From Bombyx mori (taxonomy: Eukaryota > Arthropoda > Insecta > Lepidoptera > Bombycidae), in contig NC_085124.1 in the NCBI RefSeq assembly GCF_030269925.1, forward strand, positions 12,772,001 through 12,836,000: a DNA stretch of 64,000 nucleotides. Reading direction: 5' to 3'. Of this stretch, positions 22,402-32,891 are shown piece after piece; position 1 is the first letter of the stretch; every line of letters starts with the position of its first letter. The position numbers and the translations under genes were made by a program. The notes below the pieces were generated by a model, which saw nothing but the letters and a program-made list of their open reading frames with translations, did not search any database and was not told the DNA's origin.

Positions 22402-22639
22402 AAGATAATATTTTTCCTGAATCTAAGATTTCTCGAGATAATTTATCAAAAATTAAAATTTGAGGGCTTAGGTCATAAAAAAAAGTACCTACACACGGAT
22501 GGAAGTTGTTTTTTGGAGAATATTCATTAACAAACAAAAGTTTCGGGGCTCGGGTAGGTATTACTAGCGGCAGAAACATCAAAAATTCACATTACATAAC
22601 GCAAAACAATTATTTTTGCACATTACTTTGAAGAAAATG

Positions 22640-22870
22640 CTTGATGAAGTAAGAAAAATGCCTATAAGTGAATTTTCTCTTGGTCTAGGTTACATGGTTC
22701 TCGCAATTATGCACCCTTCATGGGAGGCACACCCCGACGTACTCAATAAAAAGTGTTGAATTTGTGGCTGCCCCGCCGACGCGCGACCGTCACAGGGCTG
22801 ACAAACTACACAATACCCAACACAAGAATTTACCATTACGATTCACAACTGCAAAATATAAAGTAGATAG
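22640..22870. promoter_or_regulatory. Candidate noncoding island 5
   Basis: A short GC-rich single-copy block (22720-22810, with CCCCGCCGACGCGCGACCG) in AT-rich surroundings. Function inferred from composition only. Confidence 0.28.
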
Positions 22871-23210
22871 TATAAATCAACACACACTTTCCATATTAAG
22901 TGTTTCAAGCTAGAATTATACTCTGTGCCATAGATACCGGAAATATTGAAGGTTCTTGTTTCTACGATTATCTTCAACGTCTTATCTTTAATATATACAG
23001 AGCTGAGACAGTTGTAGAAGGCGTGATCACTAGATTCTAATGACTACATCGAGTGGTATATGTGAGCTGACACTAATTACTGCCAGTTATTACACATATT
23101 GGCTATAAGTAGCCCAGCAAGGACCTTTTGCAGGGAATTTGTTTAATATACGCAAGTGCCAACGTTGGCCCAATTCTTAGTTTTTTAGGTAGGAGGAATT
23201 GTGTATAGCT
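22871..23210. other. Single-copy DNA with a promoter-like string
   Basis: TATTGGCTATAAGTAG at 23097-23112 repeats the string in the Vsx promoter island. No exon is visible downstream. Confidence 0.3.
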
Positions 23211-23394
23211 CAGATGCCTTTGAAGCTTCCCCAGGACAGGGGGCGAGCATGGCACAGCTAGGAGTTGGCTTTTGGCAACAGCTGCCCAAACACATCCTAA
23301 AGGAAACTTGACAGATCAATGGCAACTGCTTCCCAAGTGAATCTACTACCGTATTGGAATCCCGAGTAATCCGTCGCGAAACTTAGTGGGCTTT
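23211..23394 (-). mobile_element. Repeat B, B2 subfamily, diverged
   Basis: Contains GGGCGAGCATGGCACAGCTA, CAGCTGCCCAAACAC and CTACTACCG in minus-strand B2 order, ending in a decayed core. Confidence 0.62.
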
Positions 23395-23697
23395 CTGTAT
23401 AGCCTCAGTGCCTTGCCACCATTGACAATGGTATCGTGTTGTAACATTAGGTATCTATCGGCTTTTATTTACTAGTTTTATTTTATTTTTTTCAAAATTT
23501 GCTAGTCTTTAAGTCGTGCCAAAGCTTTCGTTAACACCGTCTTGTTGGTACTCGATCAGCATTAGTTCCATCCAACGTCGTGGATCTACGTTCAGACTGC
23601 CCGAGGCTCGGCCAACATTTAATTTAGTTCAAAGAGTCGATGCTAGTTGCAATTAATTATTCATAACAAAATTTTATTAGTTCGGACTCATTTTTTT

Positions 23698-23884
23698 CTA
23701 TACCTATTCGCTGGTGACGTAAGTGGCTATTCCGGTTTTTTGCTGACAGATAGGTGGCCTCACGGGCTCAACCTGAGAGAATTTGCTAATACTAGCCCTA
23801 GCAAGAGTTGTGTTTCGCTGAATCTACCACCGGATCGGAATCGCGACCCACTGAGAAGAGCCGGCGACAAATTCAGTGGGCCTC
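23698..23884 (-). mobile_element. Repeat B fragment
   Basis: CTCACGGGCTCAACCTGAGA, TAGCCCTAGCAAGAG and the core CACTGAGAAGAGCCGGCGA are present. The overlapping 116-codon frame (23647-23997) is a by-product. Confidence 0.7.
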
Positions 23885-24741
23885 GGATTGCTGTTATCGA
23901 TATATGTAACCGAAACTATTATAAAAACTTGTTACTTCTTAAAGAAGAACAATTGATTGAAAAGTTTGCAAGGAACACGATAATCTTATTACTTTAGTCC
24001 AACATTCTGACTAAGATAACCAGAATATATGCATTTTAATTCAACTTCAACTTAATTTTCTCCTCAGTCAATTTAATATACCAACGACGTTCCCAATTAA
24101 AACCCTTTTATCTTACACATTCATAGCAGTATTAAGAAGCCCTTCTAGCGTTAGATTTGATAGTTTGGAAGAAATAGAATAGAAAATAAAAGCCAGCATT
24201 GCACCAGCGACATCTACAAGATAAGCTTGGATATATGTATATTGTTTACAAGTTCAATATTATTCGGGCCTTAGTTCCACTCAGCGAAATTAGTCAATAC
24301 GTGGAACATCTACATACTTTTTCGTATAGTCAATAACATCTGGAATTCATATTTGTGTCAATGGACACAAATGGAAGTATTCCGCCCACTCTTGAGTGAA
24401 TTTCATTAAATTCCATTACTTCCATTACATACTTCCATTACAATACTCTTTATTTAGACACACGCATTATTATTGTCTTAGTACATGTATGACAAGTGGC
24501 GATCCAATAATTTAAACAAATATACTTTCGAGCGACTAAAGAGACACGATATGCTACTTGTATTGGTTACCGAAAACTAGACAGCTGATGTTATGTGGTT
24601 TATCTTTTAAATTATATCTGACAATAAGTAAGAAAGTAGTGACGTGCTTAACGAATCGATGAAGTAAAATTTAAACGTAATTTTGATATGTTTATAAAGC
24701 ACCAACGTTAACCAACAAAGCAATAAGCAAGCGGGGTGTGC
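23885..24741. other. AT-rich DNA, nothing recognised
   Basis: No gene identified. ATACTTCCATTAC-type words recur near 24410-24440. 24210-24235 shares ACAAGATAAGCTTG with repeat D. Confidence 0.3.
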
Positions 24742-25016
24742 GGAGAGTACTCCGGTCATCGTTCTGGTCGAACCCGTCGCTTGCGACGAAGGGCTCGACG
24801 AATAAATTAACCTACAGACACAGCCCACTGAGTTTCTCGCCGGATCTTCTCAGTGGGTCGCGTTTCCGATCCGGTGGTAGATTCTGCGAAACACGGCTCT
24901 TGCTAGGGTTCGTATTAGCAACGTCGTCAGGTTTGAGCCCCGTGAGCTTACCTACTAGTTAAGGTTACGCTGAAATAGCCTCTCAAGACTATCTATCAGC
25001 TTAGTTAGGAAAAAAA
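24742..25016 (+). mobile_element. Repeat B, B1 subfamily
   Basis: Starts near TCCGGTCATCGTTCTGG and continues through the AGGGCTCGACGAA segment, the core and the tail GCCTCTCAAGACTATC, to an A-rich end. Confidence 0.77.
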
Positions 25017-25041
25017 GGAGAGTACTTGACATTAGGCAGCA

Positions 25042-25106
25042 GCCTGGCTGTGCCCTTCGCAGTTCAAAGGTCTATCAACGACGGTGATCACTCACTATCA
25101 GTATGC
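25042..25106 (+). mobile_element. Decayed LINE-C tail
   Basis: TTAGGCAGCAGCCTGGCTGT, then GACGGTGATCACTCACTATC. Diverged from the intact copies and lacks the A-tail. Confidence 0.5.
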
Positions 25107-25159
25107 TATCTTGATAAATACTGAATTAATATACTGTCGTTATTTAAATGTTGCGTAGT

Positions 25160-25335
25160 ATAAAAGAGTCAGTCAGCGCAAAAGTGACTTAACCCACAAT
25201 TATCCATATTCGTCCTTATATGTATATTGCAATTTAGTTAAAAACTATTAAAACAAGGTCTATCCCGAGCTCGAAGCAGTATAAAAGTAAATTTAAACCT
25301 CATTATCTCCATACTAATTATTGCGTTGATGGCCT
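25160..25335. repeat. Repeat F, copy 1
   Basis: Shares ordered words with 38405-38830: ATATTCGTCCTTATAT, ATTGCAATTTA.TTAAAA, GAAGCAGTATAAAA and CTCATTATCTCCAT. The family is unknown. The other copy is split by repeat B. Confidence 0.6.
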
Positions 25336-25621
25336 TAGTCTGATATCACATTATTTTTTTTTAAGAACTGTTACGAGCAAGTACCGTAATTACGGTAGTA
25401 GTTTTCGAGCACTTTTTCATTATGCTTTACTGCAATAATTAGCAAATACGTTTCCATCTTTATACCTACCTACGTTCTCACCATGATTTTTTATAAGATC
25501 CTGATATTTCAGTGGACTTGCACTAAGACCAAGGGCAGATTATGTGATTGAGATATTAACGAATGTCCATCATGAACAACCCTTGTTAGTATACAAATAT
25601 ATTGTGGAGAGTATTAAGCGG

Positions 25622-25735
25622 TGGGCAGCGGCTTGGCTCTGCCCCTGGCATTGCTGAAGTCCATGGGCGACGGTAACCACTCACCATCAGGTGGGCCGTA
25701 TGCTCGTCTGCCTACAAGGGCAATAAAAAAAAAAA
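25622..25735 (+). mobile_element. LINE-C 3' tail
   Basis: A clean copy: GGGCAGCGGCTTGGCTCTGC to AAGGGCAATA plus an A-run ending at 25735. It serves as the reference copy in this window. Confidence 0.82.
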
Positions 25736-25894
25736 CCTTATTCTTCAAACCTGAGCTAACGAAGGCTCGGCAATTACAGTAAAAAAGTTAATGCCTAAAT
25801 TTACAGACTTACTTATGTACATCCTTTAAGTAATATTAGGAAAAAATAGACAGAATTTGCAAATGATAGAGTTATTACATGAAGATAATGTAAT

Positions 25895-26073
25895 TTTATT
25901 TTCCTACCTATGCTGATAGCTTTAAGAGGCTATTTCGACGTAACCTTAACTAGTAGGTGAGCTCACGGGGCTCAAACCGGAGTGTTGCTAACACTGGCCC
26001 TAGCAAAAGCAGTGCTTCGCAGAATCTACCACCGGATCGGAAACGCAACCCACTGAGAAGATCCCACGAGAAC
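25895..26073 (-). mobile_element. Repeat B, B1 subfamily
   Basis: Minus-strand tail (TTTCCTACCTATGCTGATAG), middle and a broken core ending GAGAAGATCCCACGAGAA at 26073. Confidence 0.75.
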
Positions 26074-26237
26074 AATGTCATTGGTCACATCGTAGTACCT
26101 TCTAGCTCTTCTTATAGGTCGGTAGCTATGACTAAGCGTCGACTAATGCATGTCTAAATATAGTATTATCAACGTATAATCCTCTGACCATGTTCGATAG
26201 AAAGAATCACTAAACATTGACATCTTAATATATATAG

Positions 26238-26484
26238 TTTTTTTATTGCTTAGATGGGTGGACGAGCTCACAGCCCACCTGGTGTTAAACGGTTACTGGA
26301 GCCCATAGACATCCACAACGTAAATGCGCCACCCACCTTGAGATATAAAAATTCTAAGGTCTCAAGTATAGTTACAACAGCTGCCCCACCCTTCAAACCG
26401 AAACGCATTACTGCTTCACGGCAGAAATAGGCAGGGTGGTGGTACCTACCCGTGTGGACTCACAAGAGGTCTTACCACCAGTAA
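26238..26484 (-). mobile_element. SINE (Bm1-type) body and tail
   Basis: T-run at 26238, GCTTAGATGGGTGGACGAGC, body, to CTTACCACCAGTA. Head missing. The adjacent 119-codon minus frame overlaps it and is not a gene. Confidence 0.86.
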
Positions 26485-26872
26485 TATAATAATTCAACAA
26501 TTTACGCCCTGCCCACACCCAAAAGATTCGCGAAGACAAATCGAATACATACAAATCTTCCCACAACCCTCCCACGTTGTAAACAAAAACCATTCCGATC
26601 CGTGTTCTCGCGTTACAGCGGACAATGAATACAATATTTGGTGTTTTAAAAGGACTCGGTACTACGATATCGCCTGTCCGGTTCTTGTGAGACACGTTTT
26701 GACAGCTAAAGTTGTTTAAAGGATTGAATTCGGATCCTTTATCGGTGTTTTCTTTTTCCTTTTTCATTTTACATTTAGAAAAACTAATCGCTTATTGTTC
26801 CAGCTAAGATTGGATCGGATATTTTTGGCAAAAGTATGTGTAAAAAAAAAATTTATACTTGACTAGCTGTAT
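26485..26872. other. Single-copy DNA, nothing firmly recognised
   Basis: Contains an open minus-strand stretch with no recognisable domain. No repeat or splice evidence. Confidence 0.3.
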
Positions 26873-27120
26873 CCGTCCGCTTCGCTGGGCATTTAAAATT
26901 TACATTATTATTTCTCACCCCCACAAACATTCTCATCATTAACGCCCCCGCAACTGGTGTAAGGAGTCCAACACTCATATAAATATTAGCTTATCCATTA
27001 AGTACATGTACTTTCTACATGGATACCAAGTTTCAAGTCAATCGGATGCACGGTTCAGTAGTTATAACGGAACATCCGTAAAAACCACTGTAGATATTAG
27101 TATTATAATATTAGTATAGA
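26873..27120 (-). mobile_element. Non-autonomous Helitron, family H3, copy 2
   Basis: CTAG at 26873, GCCCAGCGAAGCGGACGG at the 3' side, and a 5' end reading TCTATACTAATATTATAATA on the minus strand. A|T flanks intact. Confidence 0.85.
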
Positions 27121-27225
27121 TATAAACATTGAAATACCATTGCAAATGAATACTGTTTTATAAAAGTCATTGTGAATTTTAGAAAGTTAACCGTAACCTG
27201 CTATTTGTAGAGCTCTTAATAAAAA

Positions 27226-27672
27226 TGTTGAATTCAATTTTAAAACAACATTTTCAGCCACTAAATAAAACTTTACTGCTATTGATATAGTTGTTTATTT
27301 AAATGTTGAATTCAATTTTAAAATAACAGTCTTAACAACAGACTGTATTTTTGCTGCTATTTCTATATTTGTTAACTAGCCATAGGTACTCGCCCGCTTC
27401 GCTGGGCATTTAAAATTAACATTATTATTTATTGCCATTATTATTAGGGAGTCCAACTCTCATATAAATAACCTATCCATTAAGTACATGTGTTTTCTAC
27501 ATGAATACCAAGTTTCAAGTCAATCGGATGCACGGTTCAGTAGTTATAACGGAACATCCGTAAAAACCACTGTAGTTTTATATATTAGTATAGATTTTAA
27601 TGTTGAATTCAAATTTAAAGAAAGAATCTCAATCACCGAATGAAGCTTTACTGCAATTTCTATAGTTTTTAA
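27226..27672. repeat. Minisatellite of about 75-bp units split by a Helitron
   Basis: Three units begin ATGTTGAATTCAA (27226, 27303, 27600) and continue through a TTACTGC-type word to CTAT.TAGTTGTTTA or similar. The Helitron at 27376-27594 separates units 2 and 3. Confidence 0.72.
27376..27594 (-). mobile_element. Non-autonomous Helitron, family H3, copy 3
   Basis: CTAG at 27376 and a minus-strand start TCTATACTAATATATAAAAC at 27594, with A|T flanks. Shorter than its relatives by a small internal deletion. It sits inside the minisatellite. Confidence 0.84.
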
Positions 27673-28553
27673 TTTCAATCGAATTCAATTTGATTTTTGG
27701 TCCACGATGGCAGGCAGCATAACCTGAAATTTATTAGACTAAATCCAACCTGAGGTGCTTTAATGTAATTGATAACATTTTAAAGTAATGCCCTTTTTCT
27801 GGAGTATTTGCGTTTTAGGTACTTCATAATATTCCAACTATCTTGTCAGTCTATTCCGATTTTACTGTTTGTCTGCCCAACTGTAGTATAGTCAGAGCAA
27901 GTTTTCTTTATAAAGCTATTCTGAGAACTGAACTATCCTCCATGTTTGTGTCATTTAAAAAAAAACCGTACTCTGTAACTTAAGATATTGCAAGTGAAGT
28001 CCTACTTCTATTAATGTTATAAAAGATGGAATCGTAAACTGTTGTTTTTTATTTATACACCACAGAAAAATGCTTGTCATTTCAGATCTGTCATAATGTT
28101 AAATTAAGTTCAGTGTTCAAAGTTCGTTGGTTCAAAGTCATTCGCTAATTTATTTCTGATCTATCTCAGAGTAAACTCTAAGTTCCCTAATGACTGCGTG
28201 GTATCGTTGTAGTATTTACTGCTCAGCCTTCACGGAACATAGTGCCGTGGCACAATGACGTCACAATACACGACGCGCCACTCCATGATCATAACACAAC
28301 GTTTGCTTAGTCTTTAAAGTTGAACGAATATTTAACAATTTAGCAACAAGCATTTTTCCCTTCAAATCATTTCCGGCTTAATAATTAATATCAAATTTAA
28401 AATAATTCATAGTTTAATTTTACACAGATTTCTAAGTACTGAATGAATATCTAAGTAAATTTTACCGCCAGTTCAATAAAAGCCACAGTCGTAAAATCAA
28501 TCGCGTAAACTAAACCAGCGGATCTTTTTAAAATACATTCATCATTACCACTA
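27673..28553. other. AT-rich DNA with one CRE site
   Basis: A perfect palindromic CRE, TGACGTCA, lies at 28256-28263 within a less AT-rich stretch (28190-28300). No gene or repeat identified. Confidence 0.35.
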
Positions 28554-28909
28554 TCTATACATATAAATAAAATCGGAGTGTCTGTTTGTAATATTGAAAT
28601 AGCCTCTTTTTACTACATGCATATGAATAGATATACGGTACATACACCAAAATAACATTTTTTACAATTTTTGTCTGTCGGTCTGTCTGTTTGTTCCGGC
28701 TAATCTCTGTAACGGCTAGACCGATTTTGACGGGACTTTCACTGATAGATAGTTGATTATATAAGGAGTAACTTAGGCTACTTTTTTTAGACTAGCTTCA
28801 CCCCGCGGCGTCACTCGCGCTACGACAAAAACCGTTGGTAACATCGCGAGACTCAGCTATTAATAATAAAATTTAATGTTTCCGAAGCGACGCGAGGGCG
28901 GGTCGCTAG
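28554..28909 (+). mobile_element. Non-autonomous Helitron, family H4
   Basis: Begins TCTATACATATAAATAAAAT after A and ends CTAG before T. The 3' end carries GCGACGCGAGGGCGGG. The interior has the TGTCTGTTTGTTCCGGCTAA stretch typical of lepidopteran Helitrons. There is a possible internal end at the GACTAGCTTC word near 28792. Confidence 0.78.
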
Positions 28910-29424
28910 TATTTAATAAAAAGGTAATGTTGTATAGTTATATGAATAAAATTAAATTAAAAGGTAAAGGTTAATTGTCATAGACATGTATGTCCTTGGA
29001 GATCCAGTTGCACTATTGTTTGAAGCTTGAAGTTCCAACGCTTAGATCAGACATGGGCACACATAATAATAGTACTTGTTAAACTCAAAGAAGAGTGAGT
29101 GACGTGAAACCTAGCCCATAGCATCAGCCCGCTGTGTTTCTTGCCGGATCTTCTCAGCAAATAGTAGGAGAAAATGGGTTTCATTTCCTTATTAATTTTC
29201 TTTAATACATTGAGTAAATTAAAATACGCTTGCGTTTTCCATAAAGAGTGTACTAATTGGAATAAGTAAAAACAATGAGAGACAAGTGACACAATGACAT
29301 TAGTCATACATAATCTTTAGCTATAAGGTATCCTTCGGAGGCGCACGGTTGGCTGTGAGCACATCAGGAACGCTGACAAAACTGAAAAGGCATTTGGGCA
29401 ACCGCGTTCCATCTTAAAGAAAAC
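28910..29424. other. AT-rich DNA with a small repeat-B fragment
   Basis: A 39-bp piece of the repeat-B core (GTTTCTTGCCGGATCTTCTC) lies at 29122-29160, plus orientation. Nothing else recognised. Confidence 0.45.
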
Positions 29425-29679
29425 AATTGAAGACATGAGTGGATGAAGGGTATATGATACAATTTGTTAATTTTAAGAAAACGGGTAACAAACTTTTGTT
29501 ACTTGTACTTTTTCCTCGGACATAACTCCTTCATCACATGCGATTTCAAGAAATAGCGTTTAAATTCGGGTTTTAAGGTCTAATATGGTTTATAGGCACA
29601 TAACACCTTCATTCAATGTAAAAACTCAAAAATCTTAAAATTGGTATTTAACCCCTCATATCCACTCATGTCTTCAATT
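29425..29679. mobile_element. Small inverted-repeat element (MITE candidate M3)
   Basis: AATTGAAGACATGAGTGGAT at 29425-29444 is perfectly complemented at 29660-29679. Similarity of the arms continues with gaps for about 20 more bases inward. No coding capacity; target duplication unclear. Confidence 0.68.
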
Positions 29680-29687
29680 CTAAGATA

Positions 29688-29932
29688 TTTTTTTAAATAT
29701 TGCTTAAACGGGTGGACGCACTTACAGACCATCTGGTATTAAGTGGTTACTGAAGCCCATAGACATCCAAAGTAAATGCGCCACCCACCTTAAGATACAA
29801 GTTCTAAGGTCTCACTATAGTTACAACGGTTGCCCCACCCTTCAAGCCGAAACGCATTACTGTTTGACGGCAGAAATAGGCAGAACGGTGGTATCTACCC
29901 GTGCGGACTCACAAGAGGTCCTACCGCCAGTA
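29688..29932 (-). mobile_element. SINE (Bm1-type) body and tail
   Basis: A diverged A-tail at 29688, then body to CCTACCGCCAGTA. Directly abuts the M3 element. Confidence 0.82.
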
Positions 29933-30454
29933 AAGAATGAGTGAATGCCTCTGTCCATGTAGTGTCATCTAGCAATCAACATTACAATACGCTTTGATCC
30001 ACAAATTGCTTTTCCCATTTCCAAAAGGCCTAAAGTCCGATGAATTTGTTACCTGAGAAAAGTGTCTAATTAAATGTATTATGACAGTTAAAGACATGGT
30101 TGTCTCATTTGCCGTACGAAGACGGCCGAGGTAGATTCGTCGACTATCTTCTCGACGACCCGTCAGTCGGGCATCATCAGGGTGTCGCCGCGTGTCTGGT
30201 TGTAGTGTTGACCGCGGGAACCTCGTCTCACATACCCCGCGCACCCCCTAGGCGCGGAAAACCTCAAATGAGGGTCGGCCCCTGCCTGGAAAATAGGGAT
30301 GTACCATATATGTATGTACATATGTTTGCAACGTCATTTTACCATGACCCAATTGCTTGAGAAGCGGACGCACACTTGTTTAAATACATTACGCAATCGG
30401 TTTTAAGCGGTCTCGCATCGACGGTCTAGTCGAGTAGGTAGATAGACAGAGGAG
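29933..30454. other. Unclassified, includes a GC-rich block
   Basis: 30095-30290 is GC-rich with overlapping open frames on both strands (86 and 91 codons) and no recognisable domain. It could be a fragment of a retroelement or a regulatory island; I cannot decide. Confidence 0.3.
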
Positions 30455-30579
30455 TTTTTTTTTTTTTTTTTTTATTGCCTTTGTAGGCAGACGGGCATAC
30501 GGCCCACCTGATGGTGAGTGGTTACCGTCGCCCATGGACTTCAGCAATGCCAGGGGCAGAGCCAAGCCGCTGCCTACAG
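30455..30579 (-). mobile_element. LINE-C 3' tail
   Basis: A 19-base T-run at 30455-30473 is the A-tail; the copy ends GCCGCTGCCTA. The long uninterrupted A-tail suggests a recent insertion. Confidence 0.84.
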
Positions 30580-30581
30580 TT

Positions 30582-30636
30582 TACGGCCCACCTGATATTA
30601 AGTAGTCACTGCAGCCCATATACAATAACGTGAATG
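30582..30636 (-). mobile_element. Short SINE-tail fragment
   Basis: CGGCCCACCTGATATTAAGT and CAGCCCATATAC match the SINE tail. It is sandwiched between a LINE-C tail and another SINE. Confidence 0.6.
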
Positions 30637-30891
30637 TTTTATTTTTTATTATTGCTTAGATGGATGGACGAGCTCACAGCCCACCTCATATTATAGGGTT
30701 ACTGGAGCCCATAGACATCTACAACGTGAATGCGCCACCCACCTTGAGATATATTATAAGTTCCAAGGTCTCAGTGTAGTTACAACGGCTGCCCCACCCT
30801 TCAAGCGGAAACGCAATACTGCTTCACGGCAGAAATAGGCAGGGCGGTGGTACCTACCCGTGCGGATTCACAAGAGGTCCTACCACCAGTA
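30637..30891 (-). mobile_element. SINE (Bm1-type) body and tail
   Basis: T-rich tail at 30637, GCTTAGATGGATGGACGAGC, body to CCACCAGTA. The third retroelement end in a row. Confidence 0.85.
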
Positions 30892-31110
30892 AATCCCAGA
30901 TTATATCATCGCTTGCATATATTTAAAGCTGTTGTTGCGTTGCCATTGAATAAGTTCCAACTAATGGAAAAGGGTCACTGTCACTCATGGACATTGTCAA
31001 TATCAGTCGTTGATCATTACTCAAATTTGTGACTACCTTCAGGCCTCGGATGGAAGTTTCAATTAGATGATAGATGTCATTGAACCGGTTGGTTTTTTTA
31101 TGAATTTGGG

Positions 31111-31246
31111 ATTACTGGTGGCCCGAAGGCCTCTCCAGTTTCACCAGGACAGGTGGGCGAGAAAAGGCTTAGCTAGGAGTGGTGGGATTAGCTAACAGCT
31201 ACCAGAGCACCTCCAAAGAAGACCTAACAACTCAAGGGCAGCAGAA
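31111..31246 (-). mobile_element. Repeat B, B2 subfamily, tail part
   Basis: Begins ATTACTGGTGGCCCGAAGGC and runs through TTCACCAGGACAGGTGGGCG to CTCAAGGGCAGCAG; the core is missing. Confidence 0.7.
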
Positions 31247-31369
31247 CCAGTAGGTTAAAGCATGTTGGGCATTGCTACTACATATCAGTTAAATCGCGAT
31301 ATGCCCACAGTATTTTCTTCAATTTACGCGCAATGGAGTTTGGCTTTTTTTATTCTAATTGACACATAG

Positions 31370-31805
31370 TCGTCGTCGTGGGCTTAGGGATAAGACGTCT
31401 GGCGCATTCGTGTTGTGCAATGCACCGGTGTTCGAATCCCAGGCAGGTACCAATTTTTCTAATAAAATACGTACTCAACAATTGTTCACGAGTGTCTTCC
31501 ACGGTGAAGGAATAACACCGTGTAATAAAAATCAAACCTACAAAATTATAATTTGCCTAATTACTGGTGATAGGATCTCTTGTGAGTCCGCGCGGGTAGG
31601 TACCACCGCCCTGCCTATTTTTGCCGTGAAGCAGTAATGCGTTTCAGTTTGAAGGGTGGGGCAGCCGTTGTAACTATACTTGAGACTTTAGAACTTATAT
31701 CTCATGTAGGTGACGCATTTACGTTGTGGATATCTATGGGCTCCAGTAACCACTTAACACCAGGTGGGCTGTGAGCTCATCCATCTAAGTAATAAAAATA
31801 AAAAA
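31370..31805 (+). mobile_element. Full-length tRNA-derived SINE (Bm1-type)
   Basis: The only copy here with a head. An A-box-like TGGGCTTAGGG lies near 31379 and a B box, GTTCGAATCCC, at 31430-31440, as in a tRNA gene and as needed for internal pol III transcription. The 31519-31560 link, the body from ACTGGTGATAGG, and the tail CCATCTAAGTAATAAAAATA follow. The direct repeat ACATAG flanks it (31364-31369 and 31806-31811). At about 436 bp it fits the reported Bm1 size. A 92-codon frame across it is an artefact. Confidence 0.85.
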
Positions 31806-32111
31806 ACATAGATTAAAAACATTTATAACGTTCCTAATGGAAATTAACTAAGAAGGGTTTTTCTCATACGATTATGATAGCATGTTTCAATTTCCAGAAA
31901 AACTGCAATAATTTGTTATTTTTTACTCAGCTTCGTATGGTGACATGATAACGAGTTCAAATTTAAACTTCTTTTGCGTTTTAGTCTCGTGTCTTTTTCA
32001 ATTTTCATAATATTATTTGCTATCTTTCGAATACAGTCGTCTGTGATCACGTATGCTGTAAAAAAAAAAGTATAAGTAAAAAAAAAGTATTCGATTTGAA
32101 TACGCAATTTC
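31806..32111. other. AT-rich DNA, nothing recognised
   Basis: No gene or repeat identified. Confidence 0.35.
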
Positions 32112-32446
32112 TTTTTTCTTCCCTACATATGCTGATAGCCTTGAGAGGCTATTTCAGCTTCGCCCTAACTTGTAGATGAGCTCACTGGGCTCAAACTAGA
32201 AGTGTTGCTAACACTGACCCTAGCAAGAGCAGTGCTTTGCAGAATCTACCACCGGATCGAAAACGCGACCCATCAAGAAGATCCGGCGAGAAACTCAGTG
32301 GGCTGTGTATATGAGTTAATTCGCTCGACGAGCCCTTCGTCGCAAGCGACGGGTTCGATGAGGACGGTGAGCGGTGCTTGAGGTACCTAAAAGAACCGTT
32401 AATGGGTCGGGCGGATCCGTAATGAAGTGTTTTGGGTGCCGTCGAA
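32112..32446 (-). mobile_element. Repeat B, B1 subfamily, long copy
   Basis: All ordered segments on the minus strand, from the T-rich tail (CTTCCCTACATATGCTGATAG) through the core and CGACGAGCCCTTCGTCGC to GGGTGCCGTCGA. Close to the copies at 7214 and 21322. Confidence 0.78.
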
Positions 32447-32474
32447 ATTAATAATTACGATATTATAACAGGTA

Positions 32475-32891
32475 TAGTAATGGTCGCCCAGTAGTCGAAA
32501 TTCAACTATTATTGATTGAAATTATAAGTTTGAACATTAATATGGTTCTATAGTCAAAGACTTTACTTTCATAATCACAAATTTGGCCAAGACTACATTA
32601 TAGACAAATAATATTAAAGACAAACAATATTTATCTATTCTCAATTTGACCACAAACTTTAACAATGAACAAAAGAGTATATATGCGTGTGTGTGTCAAA
32701 TACACGGTAGTGTGTGTAATGTTTTATTTATCGATTTAATGTATGTATTTCTTATACATAATTTAAAAAAATTAGCATTCTGCACCGCTTCTCTATGTTC
32801 TCTATAAGTGTGAGAAATTTCGTACACCTCCGTCTGCGCAATTTTCGTAAAAAGGTGTACAAAGTTTTTGCTTCACGTATTAATATATAGG
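32475..32891 (-). mobile_element. Non-autonomous Helitron, family H1, copy 5
   Basis: Family sequence throughout, but both termini are mutated: the CTAG end reads TAGTAA and the hairpin is imperfect (AGTCGAAATTCAACT). Probably older than the other H1 copies. Confidence 0.75.

Noticed and set aside
23647..23997. A 116-codon frame
   Set aside because: Its middle is repeat B in antisense.
26408..26767. A 119-codon minus-strand frame
   Set aside because: One third is SINE sequence; the rest has no domain.
29969..30360. Overlapping frames on both strands in a GC-rich block
   Set aside because: No recognised domain on either strand. GC-rich DNA yields open frames by chance.
31379..31440. A functional tRNA gene, from the A- and B-box motifs
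   Set aside because: It continues directly into the SINE body and I could not form a proper cloverleaf with acceptor stem.
31359..31637. A 92-codon frame over the full-length SINE
   Set aside because: The sequence is a tRNA-derived SINE.
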